60,570 nt of DNA from Gammaproteobacteria bacterium (GTDB lineage Bacteria; Pseudomonadota; Gammaproteobacteria; UBA11654): the NCBI GenBank assembly GCA_018672815.1, contig JABHDX010000092.1, positions 1 through 60,570 on the forward strand, read 5' to 3'. The notes beneath the pieces are model-generated. The model searched no databases, was not told where the DNA came from, and worked only from the letters and a program-made list of their open reading frames with translations. Position 1 is the stretch's first letter, and each line of letters opens with the position of its first letter. Of the stretch, positions 28,746 through 37,578 are shown in pieces. A program made the position numbers and the translations under genes.

Positions 28746-31700
28746 CTAGTCAACCCATTCCCTAACATTACTGAACATTTTCAACCAAGGCCCGTATGTA
28801 CCCCAATCTTTTGGCGCCCAGGAATGTTGCACAGTCCGCAGAACTCTTTCAGGATGAGGCATGATTATGGTTGATCTGCCATCAACTGAAGTAAATCCTG
28901 CTGTACCCAAATTAGACCCATTAGGATTTGAAGGATATTTTACTGCTGGTTGGCCATGATTATCAACATATCTGATCGCTATCTGTTGCTGTTTTGTTAA
29001 TATTGATTCATCAGAATTATTGTGATATTCAACCCTTCCCTCCCCATGTGAAGTCACTATGGGAATAATACTTCCCTGCATCTCTGACAAGAATAGTGAT
29101 TTATTATCCAATACTTCAACCATATTGAGTCTTGCTTCAAATTGTTCAGATAAATTAGTTACAAATCTTGGCCAATGTCCTGCACCGGGAATAATATCTT
29201 TGAGTTGCGATAACATTTGACAGCCATTACATACCCCCAAACTAAATGTATTAGATCTATTAAAAAACTCTTTAAACTCCTCATTTGCAAATTCATTGAA
29301 TAAAATCGATTTAGCCCAACCTCCTCCTGCACCCAATACATCTCCATATGAGAATCCACCACAGGCAATAAGACCAACGAAATCATTAAGAGTTCTTTTA
29401 CCCTCAAGTAAATCAGTCATATGAATATCATAGGTATCAAAACCAACAGTATGAAAAGCAATAGCCATCTCAATATGACTATTCACTCCTTGATCACGAA
29501 GTATTGCAACCTTAGGCCTATTGGTATCTCTTAAGGATTCATTCTGAATATTAACTGGTTCAAAACTAATGGATGGACAAAGCCCTGGATCTTCTACAAA
29601 AATGCTTTCAAAACCTTCCTTAGCTGTTATTGGATTATCGCGATGAGCTTGCATTTTATAGGATAATTCTGACCACATTTTTCGTAGCTCATTTAAATCA
29701 TAAGTTTTTTCATACCCATAATCTGCTCTAAGTCTAATTGTCTTTCTTTTTATAACTTCAGCTATTTTTAAACTATTTTTTGCAAGAGAATATTTGTTCA
29801 GAACAGCCATCACTTCATCTAAATTATTGTTTTCAACTTGAAGCAAACCACCAAGCTCCTCAGTAAATAACAATCTAAGTGTTTCATCTTTAGTATTTGA
29901 ATTGAGGTGAATGTCCATACCTATATTTCCAGCAAAAGACATTTCGCAAAGACTTGCAAAGAGTCCGCCATCGGATCGATCATGATAAGCAAGGATTTTT
30001 TTATCTTTTTTTAATTGTGTTATCGCTTCAAAGAACTTAACAAGTAAATCAGAATCATCTAAATCAGGAGGCAATCCCATCTCTATGTTATATACCTGAG
30101 ACAGGCATGAAGCCCCTAACCTATTTTTTCCTCCGCCAAGATCGATCAAAATAATTGATGAACTTTCTTTTGGTTGCAGCTGAGGTGTGATGGTATTTCT
30201 GACATCTTCAACTGGAGCAAAAGCAGAAATCACCAAAGATAAAGGTGAATTAACCTGCTTTTTCTTTCCTCCTTCATTCCATGCAGTTTGCATGGAGAGT
30301 GAATCTTTACCTACAGGAATAGTCAAACCAATCTGACTGCACAGATTTAATGTTATGGCTTCAACGGTTTCAAATAAGGCTTGTTTTTGAGGATCAGTTT
30401 GTATTGATGACATCCAATTAGCAGACAATTTAATATCAGTGATGCTCTTTATATCTGCAGATAAAGCATTTGTGACTGCTTCGGCTACAGCTAAACGGCC
30501 TGATGCACTTGGATTTAGTATAGCTACTGGTGTTCTCTCCCCCATAGACATTGCTTCACCATGATTAGAGAAATGGTCTCGTATCGTCACTCCAACATTA
30601 CTCACTGGAACTTGCCATGGACCAACAAATTGGTCCTGAGAAATCAATCCTCCAACTGAACGATCACCAATATGAATTAAAAACGTTTTATCTGAAACGG
30701 TTGGAAATCTCAAAATATATTCGCAAGCTTGTTCTATTTCTATACCTTCTAAAGAATCTTCAATAATATCAATTTCCGAAGTACTAATATGGATTTGAGT
30801 TTTTGGTGGATTGCCGAATAAAACATCCATCGGCATATCGATGGGGTAATTATTAAAATGGTCATCCTCTAATTTCAAATTGCCATGAGTAGCAATTTTA
30901 CCGACTACAGAATAAGGGCATCTCTCTCTTTTACAAAGACTATTGAACAAATCAAGATCATCTGAATGTATTGATAATACATAACGCTCTTGAGATTCAT
31001 TGCACCAGATTTCAAGTGGAGTCATGCCTAATTCAGAATTTTGAATGTCCCGCAATTTAAGATCTGCAGACATATGACTGTGATCCACAATTTCAGGTAT
31101 AGCATTCGATAACCCTCCAGCTCCCACATCATGAATAAGTATAATCGGATTATCACCCTCATTATCAATACCCAAACTAAAACAAGAATTGATTACCTCT
31201 TGGGCTCTTCTTTCCATTTCAGCATTGCCGCGTTGGACTGAAGCAAAGTCTAATTCTTCCTTGGTTTTACCTGATACAACTGACGAGGCAGAGCCTCCCC
31301 CCAACCCAATCAACATAGCAGGGCCTCCAAGAACTATAAGAAGTGATCCCTTCTGTGTATCCCGCTTATCAACAGATGAACTTGAGATATTTCCCACACC
31401 ACCAACAATCATAATCGGTTTATGATAACCCCATGATAATTCAGATTTAGCATCTTGTGTGGATTCGAAAGTTCTAAAAAAACCAAGAATATTTGGTCTG
31501 CCAAATTCATTATTAAATGATGCTCCTCCAATTGGTCCCTCTGTCATGATATTCATTGAAGAAGCAATACGATCAGGTTTGCCAATTGTTTTCTCCCAGG
31601 GTTGCTTATGATTTGGCATCCTTAAGTGAGAAACAGCAAACCCAGTCAAGCCTGCTTTTGGCATTCCACCTCTACCTGTAGCTGATTCATCCCTTATTTC

Positions 31701-32645
31701 TCCGCCTGAACCAGTGGCAGCACCAGGATAAGGAGAAATAGCAGTAGGATGATTATGTGTTTCAACCTTCATCATATTATGAATTTCATCTTCAATCTTG
31801 CGATAGGAGCCATCATTATTTTGATTTGGAGAAAACCAGCAACCTCGACCCCCTTTCATTACTGCTGCATTGTCTTCATAAGCTGAAAGCACTCCATGAG
31901 GATGTGATCGATAAGTATCCTTAATCATTGCAAACAGACTATATTCTTTCTTCAGTCCATTAATAGTCCAATCGGCATTGAAAACTTTATGCCTACAATG
32001 TTCAGAATTAGCCTGGGCAAACATCATAAGCTCTGCATCAGTTGGATCTCTATCTAACTCTACAAACTTACCTAATAAATAATCCATTTCTTGGTCATTC
32101 AATGCCAAACCCAAATCAATATTACTCTGCATTAAAGCGTCTATTCCTTTTGATAAAATAGGAATACTAGACAATGGTTTAGGCTCATTAACATTAAATA
32201 GCGACTGTAATTTTTTTTCATCCAATAAAATAGTCTGTGTCATTCGATCATGCAATTGATCCAAGAGTTCATTCAATTTATTGGATTCTTTATTATCTTT
32301 AAAAACAATCGTATAGATTAGTCCTCGCTCTATTCTTCTAATCTTTTTTAAACCAGAGATTCGAGCTATATCAGAAGCTTTACTTGACCAAGGAGACGTG
32401 GTTCCTAATCTTGGAATTACAATAATTTTTTGTCCATTATTGGGTCCTGCTTGCCAATCAGGTCCATACGATAGAAGGGTATTCAAAGTTTGTTCTTCTT
32501 GCTTGTCAAGCGATTCAGAAGCGTCAAGAAAATGAACATACCTTGCGCCCAAGGAATTAATATTAGGATCTATTTTTTGCAGTGATACTAATAGTTGATT
32601 GAGTCTGAACGGTGAATGGGAAGCAGGACCATTAATTTCAATCAT
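28746..32645 (-). CDS. purL: Phosphoribosylformylglycinamidine synthase PurL
   Basis: PurL converts FGAR and glutamine to FGAM, the fourth purine step. The 1299 residues match the large single-chain form of gammaproteobacteria. Visible are FAQANSEHCRHKVFNADW near residue 210, KVETHNHPTAISPYPGAATGSGGEIRDE, the second synthetase half with DRSDGGLFASLCEM, and the C-terminal glutaminase with SLGVCNGCQMLSQ (nucleophile cysteine) and PHPERVLR. It is flanked by the DUF1820 gene and glyA. No frameshift is seen across its length. Confidence 0.97.
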   Translation of the reverse strand: MIEINGPASHSPFRLNQLLVSLQKIDPNINSLGARYVHFLDASESLDKQEEQTLNTLLSYGPDWQAGPNNGQKIIVIPRLGTTSPWSSKASDIARISGLKKIRRIERGLIYTIVFKDNKESNKLNELLDQLHDRMTQTILLDEKKLQSLFNVNEPKPLSSIPILSKGIDALMQSNIDLGLALNDQEMDYLLGKFVELDRDPTDAELMMFAQANSEHCRHKVFNADWTINGLKKEYSLFAMIKDTYRSHPHGVLSAYEDNAAVMKGGRGCWFSPNQNNDGSYRKIEDEIHNMMKVETHNHPTAISPYPGAATGSGGEIRDESATGRGGMPKAGLTGFAVSHLRMPNHKQPWEKTIGKPDRIASSMNIMTEGPIGGASFNNEFGRPNILGFFRTFESTQDAKSELSWGYHKPIMIVGGVGNISSSSVDKRDTQKGSLLIVLGGPAMLIGLGGGSASSVVSGKTKEELDFASVQRGNAEMERRAQEVINSCFSLGIDNEGDNPIILIHDVGAGGLSNAIPEIVDHSHMSADLKLRDIQNSELGMTPLEIWCNESQERYVLSIHSDDLDLFNSLCKRERCPYSVVGKIATHGNLKLEDDHFNNYPIDMPMDVLFGNPPKTQIHISTSEIDIIEDSLEGIEIEQACEYILRFPTVSDKTFLIHIGDRSVGGLISQDQFVGPWQVPVSNVGVTIRDHFSNHGEAMSMGERTPVAILNPSASGRLAVAEAVTNALSADIKSITDIKLSANWMSSIQTDPQKQALFETVEAITLNLCSQIGLTIPVGKDSLSMQTAWNEGGKKKQVNSPLSLVISAFAPVEDVRNTITPQLQPKESSSIILIDLGGGKNRLGASCLSQVYNIEMGLPPDLDDSDLLVKFFEAITQLKKDKKILAYHDRSDGGLFASLCEMSFAGNIGMDIHLNSNTKDETLRLLFTEELGGLLQVENNNLDEVMAVLNKYSLAKNSLKIAEVIKRKTIRLRADYGYEKTYDLNELRKMWSELSYKMQAHRDNPITAKEGFESIFVEDPGLCPSISFEPVNIQNESLRDTNRPKVAILRDQGVNSHIEMAIAFHTVGFDTYDIHMTDLLEGKRTLNDFVGLIACGGFSYGDVLGAGGGWAKSILFNEFANEEFKEFFNRSNTFSLGVCNGCQMLSQLKDIIPGAGHWPRFVTNLSEQFEARLNMVEVLDNKSLFLSEMQGSIIPIVTSHGEGRVEYHNNSDESILTKQQQIAIRYVDNHGQPAVKYPSNPNGSNLGTAGFTSVDGRSTIIMPHPERVLRTVQHSWAPKDWGTYGPWLKMFSNVREWVD

Positions 32646-32667
32646 GATGAAGCTGCCTAATTAAATA

Positions 32668-33003
32668 TTATTTGTTTGGAGTGTCATCGGGTGTAAAAAC
32701 TTGATTGGGCAATTGTGTAACATTATCAACTTCAGCTTTACTGATCTTACTGACACCTTGTTTATCTACTTCATCAACTCTGAGTACAGAATGCATTGGT
32801 ATATAAGTACGCTTGACTCCTTTGAACTCCGATTGTATTTTTTCTTCTGAAGGGTCAATGACAACTTTGGATTTTTCTCCAAAAATTAAGTCTTCAATTT
32901 CAATAAATCCTAAAAGATTACTATTGGAAACGTTATTGGCATAGACCTCATAGACTTTGCCTTGGTTTGTAAAGATAATTTTATATAATTTTTTAGATGG
33001 CAT
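32668..33003 (-). CDS. DUF1820 family protein
   Basis: The 111-residue soluble protein has the DUF1820 features KLYKIIFTNQGKVYEVYANNV, LLGFIEIEDLIFGE and RTYIPMHSVLRVDEV. The family is widespread in gammaproteobacteria and has no established function. It is 22 bases upstream of purL on the same strand and may be co-transcribed with it. It has no signal peptide and no membrane segment. Divergent from the EamA gene across 155 bases in which I saw no clear operator. Confidence 0.85.
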   Translation of the reverse strand: MPSKKLYKIIFTNQGKVYEVYANNVSNSNLLGFIEIEDLIFGEKSKVVIDPSEEKIQSEFKGVKRTYIPMHSVLRVDEVDKQGVSKISKAEVDNVTQLPNQVFTPDDTPNK

Positions 33004-33158
33004 TGATTGTTAGTCTTCAACAATTAGAAAGAAGATTATAACTCAGTTCCTTTTAAGTTTGTAATTGAAATGGATCAAAATTAATTATTAATTCATTAGA
33101 AATTATGTTTCACTCCTAAACATTGAACAATCCATAACTCTTATTCTTTTCACATCAA

Positions 33159-34061
33159 ATGATTCACAATCAATCAAAATCAAGAAATATTAAAATTGGT
33201 ATTCTATTATCAATATTTGGTGCTGTGCTTCTATCTATGAAAGGAATATTTGCAAAAATTTTATATGCCCAAGGAGCAGATTATCAAAGTGTGACCATGA
33301 TCAGGTCTGTCTTGAGCTTACCTTTATTTTGGTTTTGGTTTATTTTAAAGCAAGAGATTAATATAAAAAATATACCCAAAAAACCTTTTTGGGGTGCATT
33401 TTTTGCTGGTTACTTATGCTATTACATTGGAGCAATGATTAATTTCTATGCATTAACACTCATTGATGCAAATCTCGAGAGATTAATACTTTATAGTTTT
33501 CCTGCGATTGTTGTTATTTTATCATCACTGATTCAAAGGAAAATTCCTTCAATGATCATCATTACTTCTCTAATCATTATTTACGGTGGTTTATTCTTAG
33601 CAATTGGAGGCATAAATAAAGATCTTTTTCTGGGTAATATTTATGGAGTTAGTCTAGTAATGTTATCAGCGGTATCTATTGCTATTTATTTTTTATTCAA
33701 TGAAAAATTTGGGAAAGCTATAGGAAGCATTGCTTTTACAACGATTGCGATGTCAGCCGCTACCTTTGGATTGGTTATTCATTTGCTAATAACTAATAAT
33801 TACTGGTGGCTGAATTGGACTTTTAACATGTGGCAAACTATGTTTCTTTTGGTGATCATATCAACTACTATCCCTCTATTTATGGTTGCTGAAGGTATCA
33901 ATAAGGCAGGTGCTGAAATTTCTTCCATTGGAACTACAGTTGGACCGGCTTCGACTATTCTAATTGCTTGGCTTGTACTGAATGAAACTATGACAATTGA
34001 TCAAATATTTGGATCTTTATTGATTTTATTTGGTGTGATATTTCTACAAAAAAATAATTAA
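33159..34061 (+). CDS. EamA/DMT-family permease
   Basis: The 300-residue protein has about ten hydrophobic segments in two repeats, beginning IGILLSIFGAVLLSMKGIFAKILYAQG and, in the second half, IYGVSLVMLSAVSIAIYFLFNEKFGKAIG. TTVGPASTILIAWLVLNETMT near the end is the typical EamA signature. Such transporters export amino acids or metabolites across the inner membrane; the substrate is not predictable. No strong ribosome-binding site precedes the ATG. A Fur box lies 20 bases after its stop but serves the next genes. Confidence 0.85.
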   Translation: MIHNQSKSRNIKIGILLSIFGAVLLSMKGIFAKILYAQGADYQSVTMIRSVLSLPLFWFWFILKQEINIKNIPKKPFWGAFFAGYLCYYIGAMINFYALTLIDANLERLILYSFPAIVVILSSLIQRKIPSMIIITSLIIIYGGLFLAIGGINKDLFLGNIYGVSLVMLSAVSIAIYFLFNEKFGKAIGSIAFTTIAMSAATFGLVIHLLITNNYWWLNWTFNMWQTMFLLVIISTTIPLFMVAEGINKAGAEISSIGTTVGPASTILIAWLVLNETMTIDQIFGSLLILFGVIFLQKNN

Positions 34062-34081
34062 GATAATAATCTCTTTCAAAT

Positions 34082-34100
34082 GTTAATGATAATCACTATC
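34082..34100. promoter_or_regulatory. Fur box upstream of the P19-like iron operon
   Basis: GTTAATGATAATCACTATC matches the 19-base E. coli Fur consensus GATAATGATAATCATTATC at 17 of 19 positions. It lies 35 bases before the TTG start of a 46-residue membrane protein and 189 bases before the P19-like gene. Another half-site-like ATTAATGAT follows at 34103. Iron-repressed expression is the natural reading. Confidence 0.75.
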
Positions 34101-34134
34101 ATATTAATGATACAGAATGAAGGACTAAATATTT

Positions 34135-34275
34135 TTGAATATTATAGAAAAAATAAATAAGAATAAGTCAAGAATCTTGAACAATACCATCAAAGGTTCA
34201 GTTCTTTTTTTTATTATTAAAGGAACAATTTCAACAATATTAATTCTCACTGGAATTTTTTTTATCGCACAATAA
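34135..34275 (+). CDS. Small Fur-controlled membrane protein, 46 residues
   Basis: A TTG at 34135, preceded by AAGGA at nine bases, opens a 46-codon frame. The product starts MNIIEKINKNKSRILNN, a basic N-terminus, then GSVLFFIIKGTISTILILTGIFFIAQ, split here only by two glycines, forming one membrane helix that ends at the C-terminus. It stops 13 bases before the P19-like gene, and the two lie behind one Fur box. Coding is supported by site, spacing and context. It may anchor or assist the periplasmic partner; no family is recognised. Confidence 0.6.
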   Translation: MNIIEKINKNKSRILNNTIKGSVLFFIIKGTISTILILTGIFFIAQ

Positions 34276-34288
34276 GGACTTCAATCAA

Positions 34289-34843
34289 ATGAGTAATAAG
34301 AAAGTATCTATTGCTACAGCAACCCTAGTTTTTTTTATATCTTTCTCTACCTTCTCAAAGCCTGAAATGATAATTGGTGAAGCTGAAATAGAGCCTGGTA
34401 TTAAGTTAATCTTTGAAGGTGGCATCAAAGATGAAATCACACCAACAAATGTTTATTTAAATGAAATAGAAACTGATGTTCACCTTGAAATACTGGCCAA
34501 CTGGTCTAATGAAGCACCAAAAGGAGCTCCAAAAGGTGGGCATGTGGCCTACCTCGAAGTCGAAGCAATAATTAGAAATGAAAAAACAGGTGCTTATAAT
34601 TCAGTTAAATTAACACCTCACTTAAATATGTCTGATAATTTGCATTATGCACAGAATATCAAACTCCCAGGCAACACCGATGAAAAGTATACAGTAAGAT
34701 TTATAATAAAATCGCCAATCCCAGGTACTATAGGTATGCATTATGACTGGCTAAATGAAGTGTCCGATGTAATTAGTTCTGGAGGAAACTTCACCTTTAC
34801 TAATCTTAATTTTGAAGAAGTTGCAAACTCTTCAAGACGATGA
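34289..34843 (+). CDS. P19/Tp34-family periplasmic metal-binding protein (iron uptake)
   Basis: The 184-residue protein has a signal peptide (residues 1-23) and the core of the P19/Tp34 family (pfam Iron_transport), periplasmic copper- and iron-binding proteins that support iron uptake with FTR1-type permeases. Likely metal ligands are His65 and Glu67 in DVHLE, His119 in DNLHYAQNI, and His151 in GMHYDW. The methionine ligand of known P19 proteins is not exactly conserved: Met114 is displaced relative to it and His111 may substitute. A ribosome-binding site AAGGA precedes the ATG. No FTR1 gene is present in the window. The operon has a Fur box. Confidence 0.85.
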   Translation: MSNKKVSIATATLVFFISFSTFSKPEMIIGEAEIEPGIKLIFEGGIKDEITPTNVYLNEIETDVHLEILANWSNEAPKGAPKGGHVAYLEVEAIIRNEKTGAYNSVKLTPHLNMSDNLHYAQNIKLPGNTDEKYTVRFIIKSPIPGTIGMHYDWLNEVSDVISSGGNFTFTNLNFEEVANSSRR

Positions 34844-34971
34844 ATATCTTACTTGATCTATAAACTTCATTCCTAGTAATTAGAAGTGAGCTGTTACTGA
34901 TTTTAGATGATAAAGTTTAAATCATGATTTTTTGAAGATAGAATTAAAGTAATTAATTTATTTGTGTATAC

Positions 34972-36684
34972 ATGCGTTATCAAAAATACTTCTTTTCCAT
35001 CCTTTTATTGTCTCTGACTTTTTCATGCTCAGATGAAACGGATTCGAATAATGCAATAGTACTAAACTCATCCGTTAAAGAGTTAATTAACCACACTCAA
35101 GAATTCAAAAAAGAAATATACTCTTTTGGCAATGGAATTCATGTTGCCGTTGGCTATGGTATAGCTAACTCAATAATGGTTGAAGGCATTGGCGGAAACA
35201 TAATCATTGATGCATCAGACAGTACTTTTGAAGCTGAAATTATTTATAAACAGTTTAAAGAAATAAATTCAAATCCTATTAAAGCTATTATCTACACTCA
35301 TAACCATGGAGATCACACTTTTGGGACTTCTTATTATTACAATTTATTTGATGAGAAACCTGATGTCATTGCACATGAATCAACGGATTATTATGTGGAA
35401 CGAATCATTGGAATACTCAATCCAATCATTTCTAAAAGAAGTACGAGAATGTTTGGTACTGAGCTACCCGATGAGGATGTTATCAATGTTGGTATTGGCC
35501 CTTACCTAGGGGTCTCACAGAGCCCTGTTGGCTATATCAAACCAAACATTACCTTCAAAAAAGAACTCAAGTTAAACATTGCAGGTATAGATATTGAGCT
35601 CTATCATGCCCCTGGTGAAACCAATGACCAGTTATTTGTTTGGTTGCCCCAGAAAAAAGCTCTAATGCCAGGAGATAACTTATACAAGACATTTCCAAAT
35701 TTATATACCATAAGGGGAACCACACATAGGGATGTTAAAGGATGGGTTGAAAGTTTAGATCATATGCGTTCATTTAATCCTCAGTATCTTTTTCCCAGTC
35801 ACACTAAGCCCTTATCAGGACCACAGGTACTGGAAACACTGACTATTTATAGAGATGCCATACAATATGTTCATGATCAAACTATAAGATTAATAAATAA
35901 AGGATTTTACCCTGATCAGATTATCGAGATGATTCAATTGCCAGAAAATTTGTCTAGCTCGCCATTTATAAATGAGTTCTATGGAACTGTGAGATGGTCA
36001 GTAAAAAGTATCTTTAATGGTTATCTAGGATGGTTCAATGGCAATATTTCAGATTTGGACCCACTATCAAGATTTGAAGAAGCAAAAAGATTTTCAGCAA
36101 TGGTTGGGGGAAAGGAAGCATTATTTCTAGAATTAGAAAAAGCTATTAAGAATAAAGATATGCAATGGGCTCTTCAAATCAGTGACCAACTGATCGCTCT
36201 TGATTATAAAACTAAGAAAACAAACAAACTCAGAGCACAAGCAGCTAAGTCTATAGCGGGTGAATCTTCCAATCCTAATAAAAGAAATTATTTTTTAAGT
36301 GCTGCCTATGAATTAGATCCTAACTATAAACAAAGCTCACTTCTTCCACAAACAGAAGCTGTTTTAAAGGAAATTTCGGTAGATATGTTTTTTGATATAT
36401 TAGCGGTTAGATTAAACCCAGAAAAAGTTGAACCTGGAGAATTTCGAGTCTGCTTTAGCTTTACTTCTGGACTAAAAAGATCCATGACACTCCGGAACAG
36501 TATTGCTGAAATATCAACATTAACTTCTGATTGCGATATTCAAGTAGAAACAGATGACCAAGTATTTAAAGAAATGCTAGCGGGTATTAGAAATCCAATA
36601 TTTACTGTGACTTCTGGCAAGGTTAACACAAACGGAAATGCTACTTCATTCTTGTCTTTCCTCAAAAAGTTTAGTGACTCATAG
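34972..36684 (+). CDS. Alkylsulfatase-like metallo-beta-lactamase lipoprotein
   Basis: The 570-residue protein has a signal peptide ending TFSC, a probable lipoprotein site. The zinc-binding motif THNHGDHTFG (His110, His112, Asp114, His115) and later HAPGETNDQLFVW and FPSHTKP match the SdsA1/BDS1 group of alkyl sulfatases, which hydrolyse alkyl sulfates. A dimerisation region (SIFNGYLGWFNGNISDLDP) and a C-terminal SCP2-like domain (VDMFFDILAVRLNPEKV) follow in the usual order. It is shorter than SdsA1 (about 650). Substrates could be marine sulfate esters. It stands alone, 128 bases after the P19-like gene. Confidence 0.88.
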   Translation: MRYQKYFFSILLLSLTFSCSDETDSNNAIVLNSSVKELINHTQEFKKEIYSFGNGIHVAVGYGIANSIMVEGIGGNIIIDASDSTFEAEIIYKQFKEINSNPIKAIIYTHNHGDHTFGTSYYYNLFDEKPDVIAHESTDYYVERIIGILNPIISKRSTRMFGTELPDEDVINVGIGPYLGVSQSPVGYIKPNITFKKELKLNIAGIDIELYHAPGETNDQLFVWLPQKKALMPGDNLYKTFPNLYTIRGTTHRDVKGWVESLDHMRSFNPQYLFPSHTKPLSGPQVLETLTIYRDAIQYVHDQTIRLINKGFYPDQIIEMIQLPENLSSSPFINEFYGTVRWSVKSIFNGYLGWFNGNISDLDPLSRFEEAKRFSAMVGGKEALFLELEKAIKNKDMQWALQISDQLIALDYKTKKTNKLRAQAAKSIAGESSNPNKRNYFLSAAYELDPNYKQSSLLPQTEAVLKEISVDMFFDILAVRLNPEKVEPGEFRVCFSFTSGLKRSMTLRNSIAEISTLTSDCDIQVETDDQVFKEMLAGIRNPIFTVTSGKVNTNGNATSFLSFLKKFSDS

Positions 36685-36692
36685 CTAGAATT

Positions 36693-37148
36693 TTATCGTC
36701 GAGCCTGAAAAAAACCTTTAATCAAGCTTTGACACTTTTTTTCTAAGATGCCGCCAACAACTTCAAATGCATGATTCTGGTGTGACGAATTAGAAAAGTC
36801 ATAAACTGTTCCGGCAGCTCCTGCTCTATGATCATAAGCACCAAATATTAAATACTCTATCCTTGCCTGTATTAAAGCTCCCATGCACATAATACAAGGC
36901 TCGAGAGTGACATAAAGCGAACCCCCGATTCTATAATTCCCTTTTATTTCAGCAGCTTGTCTAATTGCTAATATTTCTGCATGAGCAGTTGGGTCATTAA
37001 ATCCTATGGGTTGATTCCCTGAAGCAGCTAATACTTTATGATTATCAACAAAAACTGCTCCAACAGGAACCTCTCCAATATTCACAGCTTTTTCAGCCTG
37101 CTCAAGAGCAAGCTTCATAAAATATTCGTGAGTTGGTTCCAATCTCAT
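36693..37148 (-). CDS. tadA: tRNA-specific adenosine deaminase TadA
   Basis: TadA deaminates adenosine 34 to inosine in tRNA-Arg(ACG). The zinc site is PTAHAEILAIRQ near residue 53 with the catalytic glutamate, and EPCIMCMGALIQARI near residue 83; AGAAGT also follows as expected. The 151 residues are normal. The start overlaps the DUF1330 stop by four bases (ATGA), so the pair is co-translated. The 3' end nearly meets the convergent lipoprotein gene. Confidence 0.95.
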   Translation of the reverse strand: MRLEPTHEYFMKLALEQAEKAVNIGEVPVGAVFVDNHKVLAASGNQPIGFNDPTAHAEILAIRQAAEIKGNYRIGGSLYVTLEPCIMCMGALIQARIEYLIFGAYDHRAGAAGTVYDFSNSSHQNHAFEVVGGILEKKCQSLIKGFFQARR

Positions 37149-37555
37149 TGGTGTGGCTTGGTTTCTATATTTAATTGGCCTTCCAAACCTGCATTTCGGT
37201 GCTCTTCGCTTTTTTGATAGTCCTTATTCATAACCATAGATCGCATGGCTTTTTTACTTGGGTATTCTGCTATCGCAACCATATCCCAAAGCTCCTCAAC
37301 CTCTCCAAGAACTAATCGGCTCACATCCCCGCTAAATAAAATTCTTCCACCTACTCTTCGAAGATGCTCTTGCACCTCCTTGGCATATATCTGGTAGGCT
37401 TCTTGTCCAGTCAAATTAGTTTGTCTTCCATCTTTATATTTGGCTTTATTCTTAAATTTTAATAAATTGACCATATGGATGGTTGTCTTTGTGTCACCTA
37501 TTAGAAATCCAGCCATTTGCTTTGCATTTGGTCTTAATTTGTTTTCGACTTTCAT
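37145..37555 (-). CDS. DUF1330 family protein
   Basis: The 136-residue soluble protein is a dimeric alpha/beta-barrel family protein recognised from VNLLKFKNKAKYKDG, EAYQIYAKEVQEHLRRVGGRILFSGDV and the WDMVAIAEYPSKKAMRSMV strand. DUF1330 proteins have a ferredoxin-like fold and no established role. It overlaps tadA by four bases and is 23 bases from the dehalogenase gene upstream, so dehalogenase-DUF1330-tadA may form one transcript. Confidence 0.8.
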   Translation of the reverse strand: MKVENKLRPNAKQMAGFLIGDTKTTIHMVNLLKFKNKAKYKDGRQTNLTGQEAYQIYAKEVQEHLRRVGGRILFSGDVSRLVLGEVEELWDMVAIAEYPSKKAMRSMVMNKDYQKSEEHRNAGLEGQLNIETKPHQ

Positions 37556-37578
37556 AAATTATTTTCCTTTTGATAGAT

